Below are positions 43,101 through 50,089 of a stretch of DNA of 64,000 nt, piece after piece. The position numbers and the translations under genes were made by a program. The notes under the pieces were generated by a model. It was given only the letters and a program-made list of their open reading frames with translations. It was not told where the DNA came from and searched no databases. Positions within the stretch are counted from its first letter, which is position 1. Each line of letters opens with the position of its first letter. Source of the DNA: an uncultured Clostridia bacterium (GTDB lineage: Bacteria; Bacillota; Clostridia; Lachnospirales; Anaerotignaceae); contig CALCGT010000024.1 in assembly GCA_937901125.1 (NCBI GenBank), positions 1 to 64,000 on the forward strand. The letters run 5' to 3'.

Positions 43101-44531
43101 AAGGAGCCGGATATCGACCTGAACTTCTCCGGTGATTATCAGCAGCAGGCTCATGCCTATACAGAAGAACTATTTGGTAAAGGGAAGGTATTCAAAGCCG
43201 GCACTATTGGTACATTGGCAGACAAGACTGCCTATGGTTTCGTTAAAAAATACTTTGATGCCAGGGAGATCACTCCCCATAATGCGGAGATCAACCGCCT
43301 GACGGAAGGCTGCACAGGGGTCAAGCGAACTACAGGGCAGCATCCCGGCGGGCTGATGGTCGTTCCCAGTGATCATGATATTCATGAATTCTGTCCCATT
43401 CAACGACCTGCCAACGATGTGAATGCCACAGTCACGACGACTCATTTCGATTATCATTCTATTTCAGGCCGTTTGCTGAAGCTGGACCTGCTGGGGCACG
43501 ACGATCCTACAGTTATTCGTATGCTTTATGACCTGACAGGGGTGAATCCACAGGATATACCTTTGGGCGATCCTGCCACCATGTCTCTCTTTGAATCCCC
43601 TGCGGCATTAGGGGTAACGCCGGAGGAGATCAACTGTAAAACCGGCACTTTGGGCATTCCAGAATTTGGCACAAAATTCGTTCGCGGTATGCTGTTGGAT
43701 ACAAAGCCGAAAACTTTTGCGGATTTGCTGCGAATTTCCGGTCTCTCCCACGGTACGGATGTTTGGCTGGGTAACGCTCAGACCTTGATTGAAAATGGAA
43801 CGATTACTCTGAAGGAAACCATTTCAACCCGAGACAGTATTATGATTTACCTCATCAATAAAGGGTTAGAGAAGAAGAAATCCTTCAAGATTATGGAAAA
43901 GGTAAGAAAAGGGAAGGGCTTAACAGAGGAAGATATTGCAGATATGAAGGCAGCAAATGTGCCGGATTGGTATATCGAATCTTGTCAGAAGATAAAATAT
44001 ATGTTCCCTAAGGCCCATGCGGCGGCTTATGTCATGATGGCCTTCCGTATCGCTTACTTTAAGATTAATTACCCCGAAGCTTATTATGCTTCTTATTTTT
44101 CGGTTCGAGCTTGTGACGACTTTGATTATTCCTGTATGTGCAAAGGCATTGATGTAGCCCGGGAAGCCATCAAAGAGATCCATGCCAAAGGGCAGGAAAC
44201 CACAGCCAAGGATAAAAGTAAACAGACCGTATTGGAGATTATCGTGGAATTTTATGCCAGAGGATTCAAATTCTGTCCCATCGATTTGTATAAATCTGAT
44301 GCAAAGAATTTTATTCCTACAGAAGACGGACTTCTGCCACCGTTCAGCTCCCTGCAGGGCTTGGGCGTCAATGCGGCCCAGAGTATCGTAGAGGGAAGAA
44401 AGGACGGAGAATTCAAAACATTGGAAGAATTGAAGGAGCGTACCTCTTTGGGGCGTTCCCTGATTGATCTGCTAAAAGAAAACGGAGTACTGGATGGTAT
44501 CCCTGAAACCAACCAGCTAAGCCTTTTCTAA
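40200..44531 (+). CDS. polC: DNA polymerase III PolC (Gram-positive replicative polymerase)
   Basis: A 1443-residue replicase with built-in proofreading. Order: N-terminal domain, OB-fold (~230-320), split PHP domain starting VELHLHTQMSSMDGV (~335), DnaQ-like exonuclease with FDIETTGLSRETEG (~421) and HHRAVNDAEAT, PHP remainder, and a zinc-binding pair CPNCKYSDF / CPVCGTKL (~910-945). The palm follows with GDKEPDIDLNFSGDYQQ (~965), then finger and C-terminal domains. AAAGGAGGG precedes the ATG at 40200. Full length with no lesions. It is co-transcribed with ispG and ends at a strong terminator. Confidence 0.98.
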   Translation: MTAQNFEDVFQKISLSLAVQEAFQGTEVRKLTIHKKERNVSMEIAAKQLIPLQRWEDLRGELLKNLPGIREVDIDITYELEEQSHESLAEGYWESIKTLVSHESKVCAGVIADAEWKIVENKMQIFVKNNMAYYLAQKHLDDAIMKMIQMETGQNLMIQFKNAQTTAEERALFEQKQQEKLEELSRQIVTSQADVVKEKANAEVAAVSSSVSKGILLGKEINGSNMKIIDTKIIGENVIIEGSIYNIEPREIKGEKYIVSFDITDLSDSTTVKFFVKKNVFDQELSDKIKKGKYLRVQGEVQFDKYTKEIDIMAKNIMIASAPAPCIDDSEEKRVELHLHTQMSSMDGVTHVKKYIERAIAWGHKAIAITDHGVVQAFPDAMNAVGKSDLKVIYGVEAYLIDDLGSVVTMPRGQSLDDTFVVFDIETTGLSRETEGITEIGAVKVKDGKIIDRFSTFVNPEKPISVEITKLTGITDDMVADAPVIQDILPKFLEFCGNGVLVAHNANFDTGFIRVNAERKCGIEVKNTILDTLELSRSLLPELNKHKLNIVCEHLGVSLEGHHRAVNDAEATAEVFLRFIDMLVEKKIYHVDDINVFASQTVNYKKLKAHHAIILAQNYTGLRNLYELISLSHIDYFFRRPRIPKSKLIQHREGLILGSACEAGELYRAILEDKPKQVIEELVNFYDYLEIQPLGNNKFMIDSPKVETVNSMEDIININKRIVALADEHNKPVVATCDVHFIDPQDAAFRKIIMAAEGFADADNQAPLYFRTTKEMLKEFSYLGEEKAKEVVITNTNKIADMIEKIKPIPDETFPPKIEGADEELRQICMDKAISIYGDPLPEIVQDRLETELNSIISNGYAVLYIIAQKLVWKSVADGYLVGSRGSVGSSFAANMAGITEVNSLPPHYICPNCKYSDFKSDVVKAYAMEEASGCDMPDKDCPVCGTKLHKDGHDIPFQTFLGFEGDKEPDIDLNFSGDYQQQAHAYTEELFGKGKVFKAGTIGTLADKTAYGFVKKYFDAREITPHNAEINRLTEGCTGVKRTTGQHPGGLMVVPSDHDIHEFCPIQRPANDVNATVTTTHFDYHSISGRLLKLDLLGHDDPTVIRMLYDLTGVNPQDIPLGDPATMSLFESPAALGVTPEEINCKTGTLGIPEFGTKFVRGMLLDTKPKTFADLLRISGLSHGTDVWLGNAQTLIENGTITLKETISTRDSIMIYLINKGLEKKKSFKIMEKVRKGKGLTEEDIADMKAANVPDWYIESCQKIKYMFPKAHAAAYVMMAFRIAYFKINYPEAYYASYFSVRACDDFDYSCMCKGIDVAREAIKEIHAKGQETTAKDKSKQTVLEIIVEFYARGFKFCPIDLYKSDAKNFIPTEDGLLPPFSSLQGLGVNAAQSIVEGRKDGEFKTLEELKERTSLGRSLIDLLKENGVLDGIPETNQLSLF

Positions 44532-44556
44532 ATTAAAAATATAAAATATATAAAAA

Positions 44557-44588
44557 AAAACACCGAGCTTTCGGTGTTTTTTTTATCA
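44557..44588. terminator. Bidirectional terminator polC / DUF1836 gene
   Basis: AAAACACCGA pairs perfectly with TCGGTGTTTT around GCTT, with A and T runs on the two sides. Confidence 0.92.
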
Positions 44589-45167
44589 AAAATAGGAATC
44601 CAGTGCGTGTTCTGCCAGCTGCTTTTCCGTATTTGCACGAATTGTCAAAGCCAATACCAGCAAAATGCGTTTCAGTTCATCATCCTGATATTCTGTCAGG
44701 ATATCTCTCCCATAAAAAGATTCATCTGGCTTGCCTTCTGCTGCATTTGCCAGATAGGTATTTGTGATCTTTTGCAGTGCAACAAAGCCTGCATAAATCG
44801 TTTCGATCCGTTTTGCCTGCTTATCTTTATCCGGCTCCTCCAACGCAGACTGAAACAAAACGCCGATATCCTTGATAGAAAGGATGGATTTCAGATGGTA
44901 GATCATGATCAAGAGCATCAGATGGGCAGGGCTGTATTTTTTCTTCACCGGGGGAGGGAAAATCTTTGCCTTGGTATAGTTGTTGATCATGGTCTTTGTC
45001 AGGATCTTATCCTGTTCATTACGTTTATATTGAGCCAGACCTTTATCCATGAAAGTCGTTACCTGATCCATATAAAGGTCGATATTGGGAATATCTTCGA
45101 TCTCAATGACATCGGATGAACGGATCTGAGCGGCATAGCGATCTACCACTTCATTGAATGTGTTCAT
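44586..45167 (-). CDS. DUF1836-family putative transcriptional regulator
   Basis: A 193-residue soluble protein matching DUF1836. The first ~100 residues contain a MerR-like helix-turn-helix pattern (DKILTKTMINNYTKAKIFPP followed by KKKYSPAHLMLLIMIYHLK), and the rest is helical. The family is uncharacterised. It is divergent from the hemolysin III gene, and one copy of a repeated dyad fills the spacer of its own promoter (45216-45244). That makes it a likely self-regulating DNA-binding protein that also controls its neighbour. The family call is firm; the regulatory role is inference. Confidence 0.8.
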   Translation of the reverse strand: MNTFNEVVDRYAAQIRSSDVIEIEDIPNIDLYMDQVTTFMDKGLAQYKRNEQDKILTKTMINNYTKAKIFPPPVKKKYSPAHLMLLIMIYHLKSILSIKDIGVLFQSALEEPDKDKQAKRIETIYAGFVALQKITNTYLANAAEGKPDESFYGRDILTEYQDDELKRILLVLALTIRANTEKQLAEHALDSYF

Positions 45168-45215
45168 ACTTCTTCACCTCGAAATTCTGAAAAAATTAAA
45201 CTTCTTAACTTCATC

Positions 45216-45244
45216 ATTATATAGTATTTTAAACTATGTCGCAA
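45216..45244 (-). promoter_or_regulatory. DUF1836 promoter with dyad operator in its spacer
   Basis: On the minus strand, TTGCGA (45239-45244), 17 bp and TATAAT (45216-45221). The spacer is almost exactly the dyad ATAGTATTTTAAACTAT (45221-45237). Confidence 0.6.
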
Positions 45245-45286
45245 GTTTTTATCGAAAATTTCACTTGAAATAGTATGAATAATGTG

Positions 45287-45326
45287 TTAACATATCGATA
45301 CAATGATATATAGTATTGAAAACTAC
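45287..45326 (+). promoter_or_regulatory. Hemolysin III promoter with second dyad operator
   Basis: TTAACA (45287-45292), a 16-bp spacer and TATAGT (45309-45314). The dyad ATAGTATTGAAAACTAC (45310-45326) overlaps the -10 and start site and matches the copy in the DUF1836 promoter at 14 of 17 positions. Confidence 0.6.
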
Positions 45327-45348
45327 TTAATGCAAAGGAGTTGAAAGT

Positions 45349-46020
45349 ATGGAGATGGTAATGACGAAAAGAGAAAAATTTCAGGTGAAAGACCCCCTCA
45401 GTGCATTGACACATTTTATTGGTTTTCTGGCGGTCATCCCTGTATATATCATTTTGATGGAAAAAGCAAGAGCGGAAGCAACGATGATGCACGTGATTGG
45501 CTTTGCGGTGTTTGGAGCATCTTTACTTTTGTTATATGGCGCAAGCACGATCTATCATACCCTACGACTGTCCCCTGAAAAAACAGCAGTTCTGCGTCGT
45601 ATCGATCACATGATGATCTTTGTATTGATTGCCGGCACCTATACGCCCGTTTGCTTGGTGACATTGCAGGGAATCTGGGGAATAGCCATGCTGATCGGTG
45701 TTTGGGGAATTGCCATTTTCGGCATTTTTATGAAGATTTTCTGGATGGGTGCGCCCCGTTGGCTTTCTACGCTGATTTACGTTGTGATGGGCTGGATTTC
45801 CATTAGCGCATTCGTTCCCCTGAAAGCGGCTACAGGCTGGGGCGGCTTGGGAATGCTTTTAGCAGGTGGTATTGCTTACACAGTAGGCGCATTGATCTAT
45901 GCACTAAAAAAACCCAACCTGGCAATTCTGAAAAGCTTTGGCTTCCATGAGATCTTTCATGTGTTTGTGATGATCGGCTCTGCGTTTCATATTGCATTTA
46001 TGTTCCTTTATGTGCTGTAA
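45349..46020 (+). CDS. Hemolysin III family protein (PAQR/YqfA-like)
   Basis: A 223-residue protein with seven predicted membrane segments. Conserved PAQR residues are present: DPLSALTHFIGF in segment 1, the ASTIYHTLRLS and DHMMIFVLIAGTYTP segments, and the final FHEIFHVFVMIGSAFH with the His pair that binds zinc together with the first histidine. The name is historical; bacterial members are implicated in membrane-lipid homeostasis rather than proven toxins. AAAGGAG at 45335-45341 precedes the ATG. It is divergent from DUF1836. Confidence 0.93.
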   Translation: MEMVMTKREKFQVKDPLSALTHFIGFLAVIPVYIILMEKARAEATMMHVIGFAVFGASLLLLYGASTIYHTLRLSPEKTAVLRRIDHMMIFVLIAGTYTPVCLVTLQGIWGIAMLIGVWGIAIFGIFMKIFWMGAPRWLSTLIYVVMGWISISAFVPLKAATGWGGLGMLLAGGIAYTVGALIYALKKPNLAILKSFGFHEIFHVFVMIGSAFHIAFMFLYVL

Positions 46021-46046
46021 GAACAATGAATTTAATCATAATCTAA

Positions 46047-46074
46047 TTGACAATCCTTTTATATATGATAAAAT
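46047..46074 (+). promoter_or_regulatory. Promoter upstream of the ABC exporter operon
   Basis: TTGACA (46047-46052), 16 bp and TAAAAT (46069-46074). Transcripts starting near 46081 would open directly with the hairpin at 46080-46110. Confidence 0.5.
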
Positions 46075-46079
46075 ATAAT

Positions 46080-46117
46080 AGTTAGGCATCTACCTTTTAG
46101 ATGCCTGACTTTTTTTG
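46080..46117 (+). terminator. Terminator / possible attenuator before the ABC exporter
   Basis: AGTTAGGCATCTA pairs with TAGATGCCTGACT (one G-T) around a 5-nt loop, followed by seven T. It ends the hemolysin III unit, and it also lies immediately after the promoter at 46047-46074. Confidence 0.85.
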
Positions 46118-46148
46118 ATGAATCCATTTGTTTGAGAGAGGTGAAAGT

Positions 46149-47885
46149 ATGAGAAAAATATGGGAATATATAAAACCCTATCGAAAACTCGCCATATTGG
46201 CTCCATTATTGATGCTGTTGGAAGTTTCAGCAGAATTGGCAATGCCAAAGATCATGACATATATGATTAATCAAGGGGTAGGCATGAGAAATACAGCGCT
46301 GATCGCAAAAACAGGCGTTGGTATGCTGGTCATTTCTGTGATTGGTATTTTTGGCGGTATCGGCTGCTTGATCTGTGCCAGCATCGTCAGCCAAAAAACA
46401 GGTACGGATTTGAGAAGGGCAGCATTCCAAAAGATCCAGAAATTTTCTTTCCATAATATCGATACCTTTTCCACGCCTTCCCTGATCACAAGGCTGACCA
46501 ATGACATTACACAGATCCAGTTGGTGATCATGATGTGTCTGCGTATGCTGGTGCGTTCCCCTTTGCTTTGCGTAGGCAGCATCGTTATGGCATTCAGCAT
46601 CAATGCAAAGATCGCTTTTTTGTTTATCTTCGTGGTGCTTTTGCTGGCAGTGGCAGTTTTTCTGATTTTGAAGGCGGCATTGCCCAAATTCAAAATGGTG
46701 CAGGAAAAGTTGGATAAAGTAAATACAGTCATGCGAGAATGTCTGGCTGGTATTCGTGTCGTAAAGGCTTTTGTGCGAAACGAATACGAAACGGAAAAAT
46801 TTACAGATGTTAATGAAGATTATAAAAATACCACAGTCAGTGCCTTTAAGCTGATGCTGCTGATGCTGCCGACCATGATGATCCTAGTAAATGGCACCAT
46901 CATTGCCATCCTTTGGTTTGGTGGCTTGCAGGCACAGGCGGGCAATATGGCTGTAGAAGAGATCATGGCCTGCATTACATATCTGATGCAGATGATGATG
47001 GCAACAATGATGCTTGCAATGAATTTTATGTTCATTTCCAGAGCGAAGGTATCCACAGACCGACTGACGGAAGTTTTAGACACAGTAGTGGATATTGCAG
47101 ACCCTGCAGAACCCAAACTGCCTGCCATTGCAGCGGGCAGGGTAGAATATAAAAACGTATCTTATCGCTATAAAATGGGCAGCGGTGACCCTGTTTTAGA
47201 AGACATCTCTTTCACAGCAGAACCGGGTCAGACCATTGGTATCCTTGGGGAAACTGGTTCCGGTAAATCCACACTGGTGAATCTGCTGCCTCGACTATAT
47301 GATGTTACAGAAGGGCAGATTCTGGTAGATGGCGTGGATGTCAGAGATTATGCTATCAAAGACCTGCGTAAGCGTGTAGCGGTCGTGCTGCAGGAAACCA
47401 TCCTGTTTTCCGGCACGATCAGAGAGAATATCAAATGGGGCAAACCTGATGCCACAGAAGAGGAGATCATTGCAGCGGCAAAAGCTGCTCAGGCCCACGA
47501 CTTTATTACGGAATTGCCTGAAAAATATGATACAGAACTGGGGCAGAGAGGGGTCAATGTTTCTGGCGGACAGAAGCAGCGTATTTCCATTGCCAGAGCA
47601 TTGATCCAAAATCCCGAGATCATTATTTTCGATGACAGTACCAGTGCAGTAGACTCCTTGACAGAAAAGAATATCCGCCAGGCCATGAAGGAATCCCATA
47701 GCGGCTGCACAAAATTTATTATTGCCCAGCGCATCAGTTCTGTAAGAGATGCGGATAAGATCTTGGTTTTGAGCGGCGGCAGGATTGTTGCAGAAGGTAA
47801 CCATAATTATCTTATGGAAACAAATAAAGAATATCAGGAAATTCTGGCATCTCAGATGAAGAAAGGGGTGATGGCAGATGAGTGA
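46149..47885 (+). CDS. ABC exporter half-transporter with degenerate ATP site (BmrC/LmrC-like)
   Basis: A 578-residue protein: six membrane helices (~1-310) followed by an ATPase domain. Walker A is GETGSGKST and the signature VSGGQKQR is intact. Walker B reads IIIFDDSTSAVD, with Asp in place of the catalytic Glu, and the switch histidine is Gln (FIIAQRISS). This is the pattern of the degenerate half of heterodimeric type IV ABC exporters of drugs or lipids. AGAGAGGTGA selects the ATG at 46149. Its 3' end overlaps the next gene by 8 bp, its obvious partner. Confidence 0.93.
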   Translation: MRKIWEYIKPYRKLAILAPLLMLLEVSAELAMPKIMTYMINQGVGMRNTALIAKTGVGMLVISVIGIFGGIGCLICASIVSQKTGTDLRRAAFQKIQKFSFHNIDTFSTPSLITRLTNDITQIQLVIMMCLRMLVRSPLLCVGSIVMAFSINAKIAFLFIFVVLLLAVAVFLILKAALPKFKMVQEKLDKVNTVMRECLAGIRVVKAFVRNEYETEKFTDVNEDYKNTTVSAFKLMLLMLPTMMILVNGTIIAILWFGGLQAQAGNMAVEEIMACITYLMQMMMATMMLAMNFMFISRAKVSTDRLTEVLDTVVDIADPAEPKLPAIAAGRVEYKNVSYRYKMGSGDPVLEDISFTAEPGQTIGILGETGSGKSTLVNLLPRLYDVTEGQILVDGVDVRDYAIKDLRKRVAVVLQETILFSGTIRENIKWGKPDATEEEIIAAAKAAQAHDFITELPEKYDTELGQRGVNVSGGQKQRISIARALIQNPEIIIFDDSTSAVDSLTEKNIRQAMKESHSGCTKFIIAQRISSVRDADKILVLSGGRIVAEGNHNYLMETNKEYQEILASQMKKGVMADE

Positions 47886-49704
47886 GGTTAAAACGAAAAA
47901 ACCTATGGGTCCCCCCCATGGTGGCCCCGGTTCACATATGGTGGTGCATGGCAAACCAAAAAATACAAAGAAAACTTTGCTTCGCCTTTACAGATATCTG
48001 GGGAAATTCTGGCCGCTGATTCTGATTTCTGTGACCTGTATCGCCTTTACCACATTAGGTACTGTTTATGCCACAAGCTTGATTGGTGTTGCGATTGATG
48101 ATTATATTTCTGTATTCGACTTTCCCGGTCTTTGGAAGATCTGTTTTACATTACTGTCGATTTATGTTGTTTCTTCTATTGCTACATGGCTGTATAGCTA
48201 TCTGATGCTGAAAGTAGGGCAGGAGACCGTTGCCACATTAAGAAGAGATATATTTGAAAAATTCCAGAAGCTCCCTTTAAAATATTTTGATAAAACGACC
48301 CACGGGGAACTGATGAGCCGTGTTACAAACGATGTGGATAATGTTTCCATGTGTTTGAATAGCAGCATTTCTCAGATTTTGCAGAGTATTCTGACGGTCA
48401 TCGGGACATTCTGCATGATGCTGTATCTGAGCGTTCCTTTGACGATTGCCACAGTGGTGACGATCCCTTTGATGCTTGCCGTGACGAGATGGGTAACGAA
48501 GCATTCCAGAAAGTATTTCAAGGATAAACAGAATCGCTTGGGTGCATTAAATGGCCATATAGAAGAGATTATTTCCGGGCAGAAGGTCATAAAGGTTTTC
48601 TGCAGAGAAGAGGAAGAAATCAAGGAATTCGAAAAGCTGAACAACGATTTATTGGATAAAAGCGTTCGTGCAGAGATTTTCTCCGGTGCCATTGGCCCAA
48701 TTATGACTGCAATCAATAACATGACATACGCTATCGTCGTTGCCACAGGCGGCATCCTGATGGTCGTTGGAAGCGGTATGACATTGGGTATTATTTCCAA
48801 TTTTATTATCTATTCCAAGCAGTTTGCAAGACCCCTGACAGAGTTGGCCAACCAGGCAAACACCATCATGTCTGCCATCGCCGGCGCAGAGCGTGTATTC
48901 GAAGTGCTGGATGAAACGGAAGAAGAGCCGGATGCACCTGATGCTTATGATATGGGTGAGATCAAAGGGGATGTCGTACTGACAGATGTGAATTTTTCTT
49001 ACGAAAACGGGCATCCTGTTCTGAAAAATGTGAATTTGTATGCAAGACCAGGTCAGACCATCGCCTTTGTTGGCCCTACCGGGGCAGGAAAAACAACGAT
49101 CATCAATCTGCTGACTCGATTTTATGATATCGACAGTGGCTCTATTACCATTGATGGACATGATATCTACAAAACAAAACGAAACAGCCTGCGTTCTGCT
49201 TTGAGTATCGTTCTGCAGGATACCTACTTGTTTACAGATTCCATCAAAGAGAATATCCGCTACGGCAGGCTGAATGCAACAGATGAAGAGATCATCGAAG
49301 CAGCAAAACTGGCTAATGCCCATGAATTTATCCGCAGACTGCCCGATGGCTATGATACCATGCTGACAGACGGCGGCGGAAACCTGAGCCAGGGACAGCG
49401 GCAGATGATCTCCATTGCCAGGGCGATTTTGGCAAACCCTTCTGTATTGATTTTGGACGAAGCCACCAGCAGCGTCGATACCAGAACAGAAGTAAAGATT
49501 CAGGAAGCCATGCACAATCTGATGAAGGGCAGAACGAATTTTGTTATTGCCCATAGACTGAGTACCATCAAGGATGCGGATCTGATTGCTGTCGTAAATC
49601 ATGGTGAGATCATCGAAAGGGGCAATCATCAGCAGTTAATGGAGAAAAAAGGGTTCTATTATAACCTGTATACAAATCAGTTCGACCAAAATGAAGCGGT
49701 TTAA
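47878..49704 (+). CDS. ABC exporter half-transporter, catalytically canonical partner (BmrD/LmrD-like)
   Basis: A 608-residue protein with a His/Gly/Pro-rich N-terminal extension (KKPMGPPHGGPGSHMVVHG), six membrane helices and an ATPase domain. Walker A is GPTGAGKTT, Walker B VLILDEATSSVD with the catalytic Glu, and the switch segment VIAHRLSTIKDAD has its His. The signature is LSQGQRQM, where the second Gly-equivalent position has Gln, as common in heterodimers. It forms the exporter with the preceding subunit, to which it is translationally coupled. The substrate is unknown, multidrug or lipid-like by family. Confidence 0.94.
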   Translation: MSEVKTKKPMGPPHGGPGSHMVVHGKPKNTKKTLLRLYRYLGKFWPLILISVTCIAFTTLGTVYATSLIGVAIDDYISVFDFPGLWKICFTLLSIYVVSSIATWLYSYLMLKVGQETVATLRRDIFEKFQKLPLKYFDKTTHGELMSRVTNDVDNVSMCLNSSISQILQSILTVIGTFCMMLYLSVPLTIATVVTIPLMLAVTRWVTKHSRKYFKDKQNRLGALNGHIEEIISGQKVIKVFCREEEEIKEFEKLNNDLLDKSVRAEIFSGAIGPIMTAINNMTYAIVVATGGILMVVGSGMTLGIISNFIIYSKQFARPLTELANQANTIMSAIAGAERVFEVLDETEEEPDAPDAYDMGEIKGDVVLTDVNFSYENGHPVLKNVNLYARPGQTIAFVGPTGAGKTTIINLLTRFYDIDSGSITIDGHDIYKTKRNSLRSALSIVLQDTYLFTDSIKENIRYGRLNATDEEIIEAAKLANAHEFIRRLPDGYDTMLTDGGGNLSQGQRQMISIARAILANPSVLILDEATSSVDTRTEVKIQEAMHNLMKGRTNFVIAHRLSTIKDADLIAVVNHGEIIERGNHQQLMEKKGFYYNLYTNQFDQNEAV

Positions 49705-49757
49705 ACAGAATTTTGGATAATGTGGATTGTATTCTTTTAAAAGTTTCCCAAAAATAC

Positions 49758-49786
49758 TTGATTTATTTTGGTAAATATGATATAAA
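49758..49786 (+). promoter_or_regulatory. leuS promoter
   Basis: TTGATT (49758-49763), a 17-bp spacer and TATAAA (49781-49786). Confidence 0.6.
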
Positions 49787-49792
49787 TGTTCT

Positions 49793-50040
49793 TGTGAAAA
49801 GACATTGAAGAGGAATAGTATGCTTTTGAAACTTTTTTCAGAGAGCTGTCGGTCGGTGCGAGGCAGCAAAAAGGAAAAGCAGAACTGGCCTTGGAGTTCT
49901 GTACCGAACGTGGATATGCAAGTAGGATACAGCGGTAGCCACCGTTATCGGCTTTGAGTGTGCCCGGGAAACACATGGGCAAACTAGAGTGGTAACACGG
50001 AGTGTCCCTTCGTCTCTAACTGAGACGGAGGGGCTTTTTA
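49793..50040 (+). promoter_or_regulatory. T-box riboswitch of leuS
   Basis: The leader has the T-box plan: an AGTA element at 49817-49820, the stem I distal part AGAGAGCTGTC...GGTGCGAGGCAGC (49840-49867), and a T-box sequence AGAGTGGTAACACGG (49986-50000). The terminator is CCCTTCGTCTC / GAGACGGAGGG (50006-50032) with a T run at 50035-50039. Binding of uncharged tRNA would favour the antiterminator and turn leuS on. Specificity for tRNA-Leu is inferred from the downstream gene; I could not place the specifier codon with certainty. Confidence 0.92.
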
Positions 50041-50089
50041 GTTTACACGAAAAGATCAAAAAACAAAGTTTTTTAAGGAGGAATTTGCT

